Origin: Streptomyces sp. CG1
Lineage (GTDB): Bacteria; Actinomycetota; Actinomycetes; Streptomycetales; Streptomycetaceae
Assembly: GCF_041080625.1 (NCBI RefSeq)
Contig: NZ_CP163518.1
Coordinates: forward strand, 4,278,001-4,342,000
Length of the DNA: 64,000 bases
Direction of reading: 5' to 3'
The translations under genes and the position numbers were made by a program. The notes under the pieces were generated by a model. It was given only the letters and a program-made list of their open reading frames with translations, was not told the DNA's origin and searched no databases. Below, piece by piece: positions 34,769 to 42,795 of the stretch; positions within the stretch are counted from its first letter, which is position 1, and every line of letters starts with the position of its first letter.

Positions 34769-34954
34769 TCAGCCGCACTTCACGCCCCACAGGGCGGCGA
34801 CGGCGCAGCCGAGGGCGTAACCGCCCTGACCGCTCTGCCACTTGCCCGGCGAGTTCTCACCGTATCCGGCCGCGCTGGCCGTGCCCGCGCTGCCGAGGGC
34901 GATGGCACCGGCCAGGGTCAGAGCTGCGAGAGCCCCCGTGAACTTCTTGCGCAT
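34769..34954 (-). CDS. Small secreted peptide with two cysteines
   Basis: 61-residue preprotein: a textbook signal peptide (MRKKFTGALAALTLAGAIALGSAGTASA) followed by about 32 mature residues, GYGENSPGKWQSGQGGYALGCAVAALWGVKCG. The two mature cysteines could form a disulfide. It does not match a chaplin or a family I can name; the Trp/Gly-rich tail is unusual. The start at 34954 is chosen because GGGGAGAATC precedes it; ATG at 34966 would add four residues. Function unknown. Confidence 0.7.
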   Translation of the reverse strand: MRKKFTGALAALTLAGAIALGSAGTASAAGYGENSPGKWQSGQGGYALGCAVAALWGVKCG

Positions 34955-35148
34955 GATTCTCCCCATAAGAGCCGGACTGCCCGCTGATGCACCTCTGGTC
35001 AGGAGATCACGGAAGGACAGCCGGAATTACCTTGTCCGGAAACAGCCGCTGAATGGCTCGTTCCGGTATGGAAACCTAGCCTCATTCGGGATCTTCATGC
35101 CAGTCGAAGTCGGTGTTCTGAGCAACATTTGAGGTCCGTTTCCCGAGG

Positions 35149-36444
35149 TCAGCGCGTCGGTCGCCGCGGCATGAACGTGAACACCGCCGCTCCCAGCAGG
35201 ATCGCCGTGCCCGACACCAGACCCAGGGCCTTCAGGGCGCCGTGGTCGCTCGCACCGGTCTGGGCGAGGCCACCGGAGCCGCTGCTGCCGCCGCCCGTGC
35301 TGCTGCCGCCGGTCGAGCCACCGGAAGTGGACGTGCCTCCGGACGAGCCGCCCGGCTGCCCGCTGGTGTCCAGGGTGAGCGAGACCGCGGTCTTGGTCGG
35401 TGTGCAGGTCGTGGTCGTACCGAGCGCCTTGACCGTCAGGACGCCCGGGGACAGGGTCGAACTGCCGCTCGCGCCGGGCTTGTAGGTGCCGGTGAGGTCC
35501 GGGATCTCGATCGGGTCGCCGGACTTGATGGGCTTGGCGTTCGTCGGCCCCTCCACATGCACCGTGCCCTTGTCGGCGCCGCCCAGCACCACCTCCATGG
35601 ACGGCTTCACGGAGTTCGCCGGGATGTCGGCGGGGCTGTTCATCACCGACTTCTTGAACTGCACGGTGACGCCGAAGTCCCCGCCGTTCTTCTTGGCGTT
35701 GATCTGCACCGGCGAGGTCGCGTTCTTGTCGCCGATCGGGGTCCTGCAGGCGTAGGGGATCTGCACCTCCTTGCCGGTGAAGTCGGTCTGGCCACCGCTG
35801 CCGCCGGAGGACGTGGCCGTGGGGGTGGCCGAACCGGTGGGCGTGCTCGACTGGGTCGGGGTGGTCGTCGGGGTCTGGGTCGGCGTCGTGGTGGGCGTGC
35901 CGCCGCCACCGCCCGACACCTGGATCGTCGCCGCCTTCTGCACGGTCTCCTTGGGCGTGCACTTGGTGTCCGTCGACATCGCGTTGACGGTGTACGCGTC
36001 CGGGGTCAGCGTCACCTCGCCGGCCGTCGTCAGCTTGAGGCTGCCCTTCATGTCGGACAGCACCATGTCGCCGCCCTTGGGGATCGCCGGGTTCTGCCGC
36101 GGCCCCTGCATCGCGATGTCGGCGACCTGCGCGCCGGCCGCCTTGAGCACGCCGGACGGCTGGACCGAGTTCGCGGGCAGGTCGATGATGTTCGGATTCT
36201 TGGACGCGGCCTGGACGAACTTCCACACGACGTCCACGGTGTCGCCCACCTTCGCCGTGGCCGGCGCGGTGATCTCGACCTTCGTGGTGCCGTCGACGGG
36301 GCTGATGCCCGCCGGCGGCACACAGTGGGTGGCGAACGCCACCTCGGCCGCCTGCGCGGGGGTCGCGGCGAGGCCCAGCAGGACGCCCGCACCGCTCAGC
36401 GCCAGCGCGGCGCCCGCGGCCGTACCTCTCCTTCGGATGCTCAC
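35149..36444 (-). CDS. Surface protein with LAQTG sorting signal
   Basis: Cell-wall protein of 431 residues. A signal peptide (VSIRRRGTAAGAALALSGAGVLLGLAATPAQA) leads to a first domain of about 130 residues with CVPP...TKCTP cysteines, a Thr/Pro/Ser-Gly linker (about 165-205), a second domain (YACRTPIGDKNATSPVQI...TTCTPTK) and a Ser/Gly linker. The C-terminus has LAQTG, a hydrophobic stretch ALKALGLVSGTAILLGAAVFTFM and RRPTR: a sortase signal of the LAxTG type used by class E sortases of Streptomyces. It is the last gene of a three-gene overlapping unit; start GTG at 36444 overlaps the previous stop. A paralog of the second domain is in the gene at 38718. Confidence 0.8.
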   Translation of the reverse strand: MSIRRRGTAAGAALALSGAGVLLGLAATPAQAAEVAFATHCVPPAGISPVDGTTKVEITAPATAKVGDTVDVVWKFVQAASKNPNIIDLPANSVQPSGVLKAAGAQVADIAMQGPRQNPAIPKGGDMVLSDMKGSLKLTTAGEVTLTPDAYTVNAMSTDTKCTPKETVQKAATIQVSGGGGGTPTTTPTQTPTTTPTQSSTPTGSATPTATSSGGSGGQTDFTGKEVQIPYACRTPIGDKNATSPVQINAKKNGGDFGVTVQFKKSVMNSPADIPANSVKPSMEVVLGGADKGTVHVEGPTNAKPIKSGDPIEIPDLTGTYKPGASGSSTLSPGVLTVKALGTTTTCTPTKTAVSLTLDTSGQPGGSSGGTSTSGGSTGGSSTGGGSSGSGGLAQTGASDHGALKALGLVSGTAILLGAAVFTFMPRRPTR

Positions 36445-37535
36445 GTGGGTCCCTTCCTGGTGGGAGTCGTAGGACTCGTCGGGCTGTCGGAGTGCGGTGC
36501 GGAGAGCCGGCCGGCCGGGTCGCCCGGGACGGAGTCCGAGGTGAACCACGGCAGGGTCGGGGTCGAGGGGGGCGCTTCGGGGGTGCGGGAGCGCGGCAGC
36601 GGCAGCCGCAGGGCTGGCCGGGGCAGTCGCCTGTGGGTACTTCGGGGGGCGCCGGCCGGGCGGCGGGGCCGTACCCGGTCCACCACGGCCATGCCGATGC
36701 GGAACAGCGCGGCCGGTACGACCACGCAGAGCAGGAGCCAGAACAGTGTCACGCCCCAGGGGCGGCCCACGCCCCACGGCTGTTCGGCGAGGACCCTGCC
36801 GTCGTACTTCAGGGAGACGGTGTAGTCGCCGTGGGCTCCGGCGGACAGCTCGACGGGCAGGCTGACCTCGGCCTTCTTGCCGGGCGCCAGGGTGCCCTGC
36901 CACTGCCGGTCGTCCCACTGCGGGGCGAAGACACCGTGCGCGGAGCCGACCTGGAAGACGGGGTCCTTGATCGTGCCGGTGCCGGAGTTGCCGACCGTGA
37001 AGACCAGGGTGCGGCTCGGCGGGGCGCCGAACCAGGTCAGCAGGGAGCCGGAGCCGGTCAGCCGGGTATCGGACAGGATCGACAGCCGGCCGTCGGTGTT
37101 CTCGGCGGGCAGCGGGGCGACGGGATGCCCGGCGACCTCGAGGACGGCGTTCGCCTCGGCCTTGGCGCCGGTGACCGTGGCCACGTGCACCACGCAGGGG
37201 CAGGGCACGGGCGGTTCGGCGACCGGGAGTTCCTTGCTGAAGGCGCCCTTGGCATCGGTGGTCACGGCCCGGCCGTCGCCGTTGGCGCAGGAGTTGGTGC
37301 CGCCGATGACACCCCGGGATGGTGTGGCCCGCCCGCACACCAACAGCATCAGCAGCGTGTGCGGCCGCCAGCCGGTACCGGTGGCGGTGATCGAGCCACC
37401 GGTACCTGCCTGCGTCGCCGACAGCTTCACGACCGGCCCGTCCGCAGCGGCCGCCGGGCCGGCGAGCGGCAACAGAAGCAGCGCCCACGCCGCGATCACC
37501 GCCGAGACCCGCAAAGTCCTTGCCTTCCCGTTCAC
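36441..37535 (-). CDS. Secreted membrane-anchored protein of surface cluster
   Basis: Protein of 364 residues starting GTG at 37535 (VNGKARTLRVSAVIAAW), with signal peptide, an extracellular beta-rich region of about 200 residues (VVKLSATQAGTGGSITATGTGWRPHTLLMLLVCG, where CG precedes a long loop; VTGAKAEANAVLEVAGHPVAPLP; DTRLTGSGSLLTWFGAPPSRTLVFTVGNSGTGTIKDPVFQVG), then one helix (PWGVTLFWLLLCVVVPAALFRIGMAVV) and a cytoplasmic Pro/Arg-rich tail of about 70 residues. The extracellular part resembles immunoglobulin-like surface domains. Overlaps its neighbours by 4 bp on both sides, so the three proteins probably work together. No named family recognised. Confidence 0.7.
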   Translation of the reverse strand: MNGKARTLRVSAVIAAWALLLLPLAGPAAAADGPVVKLSATQAGTGGSITATGTGWRPHTLLMLLVCGRATPSRGVIGGTNSCANGDGRAVTTDAKGAFSKELPVAEPPVPCPCVVHVATVTGAKAEANAVLEVAGHPVAPLPAENTDGRLSILSDTRLTGSGSLLTWFGAPPSRTLVFTVGNSGTGTIKDPVFQVGSAHGVFAPQWDDRQWQGTLAPGKKAEVSLPVELSAGAHGDYTVSLKYDGRVLAEQPWGVGRPWGVTLFWLLLCVVVPAALFRIGMAVVDRVRPRRPAGAPRSTHRRLPRPALRLPLPRSRTPEAPPSTPTLPWFTSDSVPGDPAGRLSAPHSDSPTSPTTPTRKGPT

Positions 37536-38539
37536 TTCACCGCGCCTTCCGTGAACGCACCACCGGGCCACAGGGCCTCGGCAGCGACAGCACCGTCGCA
37601 AGCGCCACCGGCCGTCGGGCCGTCGGATGCCGGAACACCGGACGCCGATCCGGCCGGTGCCAGGCCCTCCGGCGTCGGGTCGCCTGACCGTGCGCCGCGT
37701 CGGCGGCCGACAACGAGCAGCGCGGCTGCCCCGGTGAGCAGGGCGGCGGCCGCGCCCGTCACCGTCGGCCACGGGATGAACCGGGCCGACGCGGTGGCCG
37801 TGTCGTGCGCTCCGCCGGAGGCCGTGACCGTCAGCCGTACGTCGACGGCGTCCAGCGCGGGGCGGTCGGGCCAGGGCTCGGTGAGCTTCAGGCGGGCACC
37901 CGGGCGCAGGTGAACGGGGAGGGTGCGGGGCGCGCGGTCCAGGACCCGGCCGAGCACGCCGTCCGCGCGCACCGCGAGCCTCGGCACGAGGACGGTCGTA
38001 CCCCGGTTGACCAGCTCGTACGTGATGCGCTCTGCGTGTACGGCGAGGTGCTCGACGGTCAGCGCGGCGAGCGCCGGGCCACCGACGCGCAGCCGGATCG
38101 GGACGGTCTCCGTACGTCCCCGCGTGTCCCGCGCGACGACGGCACCGGAACGATCGCCGGGCGTGGCCCCGTTCGGCACCGTCACCGTGAACGGCACCTC
38201 GGCGCGGGTGCGGGCCGGGACGCGTATCCCGTTCCCGGCCTTCTCGGCGAAGACCGTCCGCAGGCCGGTACCGGACAGCCGTACGACCACCGGCGCCCGT
38301 CCGGGATTGGTGACGGACACCGTGTCCTGCAGGACCGTTCCGGGCGGGCCCTCGGCGTAGAAGGACGGGCGGCCGCCGCCCGCGGGCGCGACCGACCAGC
38401 CCGTGGCGGCATGGGCGCGAGACGCGGCGCCCAGCACGGCGCACAGCGCGGCGCACAGGCCGAGCGCTGCGGGCAGGGCGGCGCGGGCCCGGAGTGGGCG
38501 CCGGTAGCGGGTCAGGGCGCGGGCGGCGGCGGACGGCAT
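37532..38539 (-). CDS. WxLIP/DUF916-like membrane protein
   Basis: Protein of 335 residues. After a signal peptide (LPAALGLCAALCAVLGAASRAHA) comes an Ig-like region: GWSVAPAGGGRPSFYAEGPPGTVLQDTVSVTNPGRAPVVVRLSGTG ... RVPARTRAEVPFTVTVPNGATPGDRSGAVVARD. This matches the general pattern of DUF916-type WxL-interacting domains, in which PFTVxVPxxAxPGDxxGxVV is typical. A second Ig-like part follows, then one helix (TVTGAAAALLTGAAALLVVG) and a cytoplasmic tail rich in Gly, Ala and Pro. ATG at 38539 opens the three-gene unit. In Gram-positives such proteins hold surface proteins to the wall. Confidence 0.7.
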   Translation of the reverse strand: MPSAAARALTRYRRPLRARAALPAALGLCAALCAVLGAASRAHAATGWSVAPAGGGRPSFYAEGPPGTVLQDTVSVTNPGRAPVVVRLSGTGLRTVFAEKAGNGIRVPARTRAEVPFTVTVPNGATPGDRSGAVVARDTRGRTETVPIRLRVGGPALAALTVEHLAVHAERITYELVNRGTTVLVPRLAVRADGVLGRVLDRAPRTLPVHLRPGARLKLTEPWPDRPALDAVDVRLTVTASGGAHDTATASARFIPWPTVTGAAAALLTGAAALLVVGRRRGARSGDPTPEGLAPAGSASGVPASDGPTAGGACDGAVAAEALWPGGAFTEGAVK

Positions 38540-38585
38540 GGGCGGCTCCTGCGGTGGCCTGGGGGTTCGGCGCGGACCGACGGAC

Positions 38586-38690
38586 GAGGGCCAAGAGCCG
38601 AGGGCCGTGGGCCGTGGGCCGAGGGCCGAGGGCCGTGGGCCGAGGGTCGATGGCCGTGGGCCGAGGGTCGATGGCCGAGGGGTGGTGGCC
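38586..38690. repeat. 7-bp tandem repeat GGGCCGW
   Basis: About 14 near-identical 7-bp units GGGCCGT/GGGCCGA (with GGGTCGA and ATGGCCG variants) run in direct order between two minus-strand genes of the surface cluster. Length 38586-38690. Typical of slipped-strand variable repeats. Confidence 0.85.
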
Positions 38691-38717
38691 TGGCGTTCGG
38701 CGGTCGTCGGGCCGGGG

Positions 38718-39407
38718 TCAGCGGCGGGCCGGCTGGCCTCGCCGGGTCAGCCAGAGTGCGCCCGCCGCGCCGGCGAGGAGCACCGTGCCGCCGAGGGTGC
38801 CGAGGGCGATCGCGGAGTCCTCCGGGCCGGTCTGCGGAAGCTGTCCGCCCGAGGACGACGACGAGGAGGAGCCGCCCGAGGACGACGAGCCGCCGCCCGC
38901 CGCGGTCACGTCCAGGGTCAGCCCCGGCTTCGGATTGTTGGTCGGCGTGCACGTCGTCGTCGTACCGAGCGCCTTGATGACGAGCGTGCCCGGCGTGAAG
39001 GTGACCTTGCCGGTCTTCTTCGGTGTGTACGTGCCGCTCAAGTCACTGATCTTGATGGGTGTGTTGGCGGGGATCGCGGCTGCGTTGGGCGGACCGCTGA
39101 CCGGCAGCGTGCCGCTGTCGGCGCCGCCCAGCTGGATGCTGGCGCTCGGGGTCATCGCGCCCTTGCCCAGCTCGACGGGGCTGGAGGAGACGCCCTTCTG
39201 CCAGGACATGGTGATCTTGTAGCCGCTGCCGCTCTTGACGCCCTGCATGTCGATGGGCGAGATGGCGCTCTTGACGCCGATCGGGGTCTGACAGCGGTAG
39301 TTGACGTCGACGACATCGGCGTGGGCCGCCGGCGCGGCCAGCAGCACCGCCGCGCCGGCCAGGGCTGCGGCGGACGCGAGCGCGGCGGTTCGTTTCGGGT
39401 ACGACAC
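38718..39407 (-). CDS. Surface protein with LPQTG sorting signal
   Basis: Wall-anchored protein of 229 residues: signal peptide (SYPKRTAALASAAALAGAAVLLAAPAAHADV), one domain (YRCQTPIGVKSAISPI ... SGTYTPKKTGKVTFTPGTLVIKALGTTTTCTPTNN), a Ser/Gly-rich linker, then LPQTG and a hydrophobic segment GTLGGTVLLAGAAGALWLTRRG. The domain shares YxCxTPIG, LGGADxGT, SGTY/TGTYxPxxxGxxTxxPGxLxxKALGTTTTCTPT with domain 2 of the protein at 35149, and two conserved cysteines suggest a disulfide. GTG at 39407 starts the mature-length reading; the extension to 39470 is unsupported. It is separated from the other three genes by the repeat tract. Confidence 0.82.
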   Translation of the reverse strand: MSYPKRTAALASAAALAGAAVLLAAPAAHADVVDVNYRCQTPIGVKSAISPIDMQGVKSGSGYKITMSWQKGVSSSPVELGKGAMTPSASIQLGGADSGTLPVSGPPNAAAIPANTPIKISDLSGTYTPKKTGKVTFTPGTLVIKALGTTTTCTPTNNPKPGLTLDVTAAGGGSSSSGGSSSSSSSGGQLPQTGPEDSAIALGTLGGTVLLAGAAGALWLTRRGQPARR

Positions 39408-39559
39408 GTTCGGTCCACCCCATTCTTTCCCGACGACAGTTCCTGACGGCACATCAGATTTGGCCGTCAAGGTACGCCCGGGGTCGTGAGGAAGGAAGAC
39501 GCGTCACACGCCGGAGTTGTGGCGATCCGGCGTGCGCGGCGAGATGCCGGAGTGGAGAC

Positions 39560-39587
39560 GGGGGCTCGGGAGCCGTCCCGAGCCCCC
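39560..39587 (-). terminator. Terminator after seryl-tRNA synthetase
   Basis: GGGGGCTCGGGA and TCCCGAGCCCCC arms, 4-nt loop, just beyond the synthetase stop. Confidence 0.85.
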
Positions 39588-39593
39588 GGGACC

Positions 39594-40877
39594 TCATGGC
39601 CGGCGCAGCACCTCCGGCAGCCCCCAGCGCCGCAGCACCTCGGGGACGGCGACGGTGCCGTCGGGCCGCTGGTGCTGCTCCAGCAGCGCGGGCACCAGCC
39701 GGCTGGTGGCCAGGCCCGAGGCGTTGAGGGTGTGGACGTACGCCGCCTTGCCGCCGCCGGCCGGGCGGTACCGGATGCCGCCGCGCCGGGCCTGGTAGTC
39801 ACGGGCGTTCGACACCGAGCTGACCTCGGCGTAGGCGCCCAGGCTGGGCAGCCAGACCTCGACGTCGTACGTCTTGGCCTGCGCGGCGCTGATGTCCCCG
39901 GCGGCGAGCCGGGTGACCCGGTAGTGCAGACCGAGTTCGGTGACCAATTCCTCGGCCCGGCCGAGGAGTTCCAGCTGGGCCGCGTCCGAGTCGGCGGGCC
40001 GGGTGAGCTGGAACAGTTCGACCTTGTTGAACTGGTGGCCGCGCAGGGTGCCCCGCTCGGCGGTGCGGTAGCCGCCGGCCTCCTTGCGGTAACAGGGCGT
40101 GTAGGCCACGTACTTGAGCGGCAGCTCGTGCTCGTCGAGGGTCTCGCCGTGATGCAGGGCGGCGAGCGCGGTCTCGGCGGTGGGCAGCAGGAAGCGTTCG
40201 GGACGGCCGTCGGCCGCGCGGTCCGTGACGAAGACGTCGTCCGCGAACTTCGGGAACTGCCCCGCGGTGTACCCGGTCTGCCAGGTGAGCAGGTGGGGCG
40301 GCAGGACGAAGGTGTAGCCCGCCCGGCGGTGGCTGTCCAGGAAGTGGTTGAGCAGCGCCCACTCCAGCGCCGCGCCCTCGCCCCGGTAGACCCAGTGCCC
40401 GCTGCCGGCGAGCGCGGCACCGCGCCGGTGGTCGACCAGGCCGAGTTCCTGGGTGAGCCGCACATGGTCCCGGGGCGCGCATCCGAACTCCGGGCGGGCG
40501 CCCTGGATGCGGACGACCTCGTTGTGCTCCTTGCCGCCGGCGGGCACGTCCGGGTCGGGCAGGTTGGGCAGCGCGTCGAGGAACTCCCGGTGTTCCTCCT
40601 CCAGCCGGGTGTGCGCGGCGGTGGCCTCGGTGACCGCGTCGGCCAGGTCCGCGGCCAGGGCGAGCGGTTCGTCCGCCGGTTCGCCCGCCCGGCGCCGGGC
40701 CGCGATGTCCGCCGAGACGCGGCGCCGCTCGGCGCGCAGCCGCTCCAGGGCCGTACGGGCCTCGCGCAGCCGTGCGTCGAGGGCGAGGAAGCCGTCGAGG
40801 TCCACGTCCAGGCCGCGTTTGCGCAGTCCTGCGCTGACCTGCTCGGGATGCTGTCGGATGAGGGTGACGTCGAGCAT
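39594..40877 (-). CDS. serS: Seryl-tRNA synthetase
   Basis: Class II seryl-tRNA synthetase of 427 residues. MLDVTLIRQHPEQVSAGLRKRG starts an N-terminal coiled-coil arm (about 25-100, rich in Ala, Arg and Glu) that reads tRNA-Ser. Motif 2, YTPCYRKEAGGYRTAERGTLRGHQFNKVELFQ, and motif 3, VSSVSNARDYQARRGGIRYRP, form the active site for serine, ATP and tRNA. It is full length and looks functional. Streptomyces usually have another serS elsewhere, so this may be a second copy. A T-box leader lies just upstream, so it is likely induced by low charged tRNA-Ser. Confidence 0.95.
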   Translation of the reverse strand: MLDVTLIRQHPEQVSAGLRKRGLDVDLDGFLALDARLREARTALERLRAERRRVSADIAARRRAGEPADEPLALAADLADAVTEATAAHTRLEEEHREFLDALPNLPDPDVPAGGKEHNEVVRIQGARPEFGCAPRDHVRLTQELGLVDHRRGAALAGSGHWVYRGEGAALEWALLNHFLDSHRRAGYTFVLPPHLLTWQTGYTAGQFPKFADDVFVTDRAADGRPERFLLPTAETALAALHHGETLDEHELPLKYVAYTPCYRKEAGGYRTAERGTLRGHQFNKVELFQLTRPADSDAAQLELLGRAEELVTELGLHYRVTRLAAGDISAAQAKTYDVEVWLPSLGAYAEVSSVSNARDYQARRGGIRYRPAGGGKAAYVHTLNASGLATSRLVPALLEQHQRPDGTVAVPEVLRRWGLPEVLRRP

Positions 40878-40929
40878 GGCGCTCTGCTCCGTGTGTTCGG
40901 CGGGGCGGCAGCGTCCGCCCCGGGGTCGT

Positions 40930-41170
40930 CCCTCGGGGCGTGGGCGAGAGGGTGCTCGCGGTGCCACCACGCCTTCGCCGTCGTACGACGGCCTCGTCGG
41001 GCCCGATGACGGGGGCCGGCCGGCGGGGCATGGGGGCCGCCATGGCACGGCGGTCCGTTCCTCCCCGCACTCGGGAGGGGATTCACACCGGGGTGCGAGG
41101 CCGCCTTCACAGCGGCTGGCGGCTCTCTCGGCTCGCTGGTCCCGGGCTACTCGTCTCCGTCAGCGCGTTG
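40930..41170 (-). ncRNA. T-box riboswitch leader for serS
   Basis: On the minus strand the leader begins with ACGGAGACGAGTA (41148-41160), the AGTA internal motif of Stem I, continues with GAGAGAGCC and CTGTGAAGG elements, and has a GGTGTGAATCC segment in which TCC (41081-41079) can be the serine specifier codon. The conserved T-box GGCGTGGTGGCACCGCG (40957-40973) is present. Downstream, GGCGTGG can pair with CCACGCC, the competing hairpin. T-box RNAs bind uncharged tRNA and switch on their synthetase gene; serine specificity fits the coding gene. Confidence 0.85.
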
Positions 41171-41256
41171 CGCACAGCGTAGGGAGTGCCACGGCCGCCG
41201 GAAAGCGGATTTCCGCGCGCCACCTGCGGACAGGAGGCAGCAGCACACGGTGGGAC
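41171..41256. other. Short gap between serS leader and HATPase gene
   Basis: No gene or hairpin is evident. It must contain the leader promoter; a TTGCGC box is weakly present at 41168-41173. Confidence 0.3.
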
Positions 41257-41826
41257 TTACCCCAGGGCGCCCAGTTCCGCCCACACCGTCTTGCCCGGCC
41301 GGTCCGCGGGGCGGACGACGCCCCAGTCCAGGCAGAGCCGCTGCACGATGAACATGCCGTGGCCGCCGGGGCGCCCGGCGCGGTGCGGGGTGCGCGGGGC
41401 CGGCTGGCCGGCGCCGCGGTCCGAGACCTCCACCCGGATCACCTTGTTGTCGCAGGCCAGGAGCAGTTCGTCGGGGCCCTCGGCATGCAGGCAGGCGTTG
41501 GTGACGAGTTCGGAGACGACGAGCAGTACATCCTCGGCGGCGGCCCGCTGGTCGGCGCCGGCGGCGGGCAGCCAGCCCCATGCGTACAGCGCCTGGCGGG
41601 TGAAGTCGCGCGCGAGCGGGACGACCCCGCTCTCACCCTGCAGGCGGACTCTGCGGACCTGCGGCCCGCTGACGTCCTGGGTGCTACCGGGGGTCCCGGA
41701 CGGCACGGACGGCGCGGCTGCCCCCGCGGGCACGCCTGCCGTCGGCGCACCCCCCTCGGACGCCCCGGAAGCGCCGCTGGGCTCCGGGCCGCGGTCGCCC
41801 GGCGAGTAAGGCCGGGTGGTGCTCAT
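41257..41826 (-). CDS. Anti-sigma-type HATPase protein
   Basis: 189-residue protein: a low-complexity N-terminal half (about 55 residues rich in Gly, Ala, Pro, Ser) followed by a GHKL ATPase domain of the RsbW type: LVVSELVTNACLHAEGP (N box), VEVSDRGAGQPAPRTP (G1), RPGGHGMFIVQRLCLDWGVV (G2). In the family it phosphorylates a STAS antagonist or binds a sigma factor. ATG at 41826 has GGTGAGGTGAAG in front. It is separated by about 345 bp from the STAS gene and lies before the sigma gene on the other strand, forming a partner-switch locus. Confidence 0.85.
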   Translation of the reverse strand: MSTTRPYSPGDRGPEPSGASGASEGGAPTAGVPAGAAAPSVPSGTPGSTQDVSGPQVRRVRLQGESGVVPLARDFTRQALYAWGWLPAAGADQRAAAEDVLLVVSELVTNACLHAEGPDELLLACDNKVIRVEVSDRGAGQPAPRTPHRAGRPGGHGMFIVQRLCLDWGVVRPADRPGKTVWAELGALG

Positions 41827-42170
41827 CAGCGCTTCACCTCACCGATTCACCAGTTCATGATTCAAAGGTCCGGCAACGGTCCGTGCCGGCCGGTCCGGAC
41901 GCCGTCTGTACGTCCTGTACGTCGTCCGCACACCGTGCGTACGCCCGCCCCGCTGTCCGCGCGGGATGTGCAGCTCGCCCGTCCGTCGCACGTACGTCCG
42001 TCCAGTCGTCGCGCCGGTCCCGGGGCGGTCCGGACCGGCTGTCGTCGGGATGTGTCCCGCTTCCCCTGCCCTCTCCTGCCCGGCCGATCCGGCACAACAC
42101 CCCTGTTTTCGGCGTGACGGACGAGGGCGCCCATGGGCGGCGGCGCGGGGGGAGGGCGGGGACGGCGGAC
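41827..42170. other. 344-bp gap between HATPase and STAS genes
   Basis: No supported gene. It contains several GTAC/TGTACG words (41900-41990) and a terminator-like GGGCGGCGGCGCG run near 42130. The HATPase promoter must lie here. Nothing else recognised. Confidence 0.35.
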
Positions 42171-42548
42171 TCAGTCGGCGCCGTCGGACAGGGCCGCCTC
42201 CACGGAGTCGTGCACGGTGAAGACCGCCTCGGCTCCCGTGATCTCGAACACACGGGCCACCACCGGCTGCATGCCGGCCAGGTGGACCCCGCCTCCGGCG
42301 GCCTCGGCCTTCAGCCGGGCGCCGAGCAGGACGTTCAGACCCGTGGAGTCGCAGAACTCCAGGCGTGTGCAGTCCACGACCAGGCGTGAGAAGCCCTTGG
42401 CCAGAAGGTCGTCGAGGGGTTCACGCAAAAGATCGGCGGTGTGGTGATCCAGCTCACCCGCAGGGGTCACAACGGCGCTGGAGCCCGCTTCCCGCACCTC
42501 CACCAGAAGCCGGCCCGGAGGTGCGCTGCCGACCGTCCCGTGGTCCAT
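42171..42548 (-). CDS. STAS-domain anti-sigma antagonist
   Basis: Antagonist of 125 residues, SpoIIAA/RsbV type. ATG at 42548 is preceded by CAGGAGAGAGACGGC. The STAS core VVTPAGELDHHTADLLREPLDDLLAKGFSRLVVDCTRLEFCDSTGLNVLLGARLKAEAAGG contains the phosphorylatable serine S68 in CDSTG. When not phosphorylated, such proteins bind the HATPase and free a sigma factor. It faces the divergent sigma gene. I prefer this start to the two upstream ATGs at 42593 and 42611 because only it has a ribosome site. Confidence 0.9.
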   Translation of the reverse strand: MDHGTVGSAPPGRLLVEVREAGSSAVVTPAGELDHHTADLLREPLDDLLAKGFSRLVVDCTRLEFCDSTGLNVLLGARLKAEAAGGGVHLAGMQPVVARVFEITGAEAVFTVHDSVEAALSDGAD

Positions 42549-42611
42549 GCCGTCTCTCTCCTGAGGTCGTGGACGCTGACTGCTCTCGAACATTACGCCT
42601 TCCATGCGCAC

Positions 42612-42795
42612 TCCGGCACCCGAAGAACCTCACAGAATCGGACATACCTGAACAGAACGCACTTGCGATCGCCTCGGTCGAGCGGGTAGGCAGGTAAAGA
42701 CACCTGCTCCTACACGCCGGCTTCGGAGGCGCCGCACACCGCAGTGCACGAATTTGGCTTCGGCAGCCATATGCCGAGAACGATGGAGGACACCC
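42612..42795. promoter_or_regulatory. Divergent promoter region, STAS and sigma genes
   Basis: 184 bp with GGGTAG at 42684-42689, resembling a SigB-type -10 (GGGTAT), but no clear GTTT -35 at 14-16 bp. The sigma ribosome site GGAGGA is at 42785-42790. Autoregulation by the sigma factor is possible but not shown. Confidence 0.35.

Noticed and set aside
38586..38690. CRISPR or coding repeat
   Set aside because: 7-bp units without spacers; stops in frames and location between genes fit slippage repeats.
40940..41182. 80-residue frame in the serS leader
   Set aside because: Lies across the T-box; its start is unsupported and the RNA explanation is stronger.
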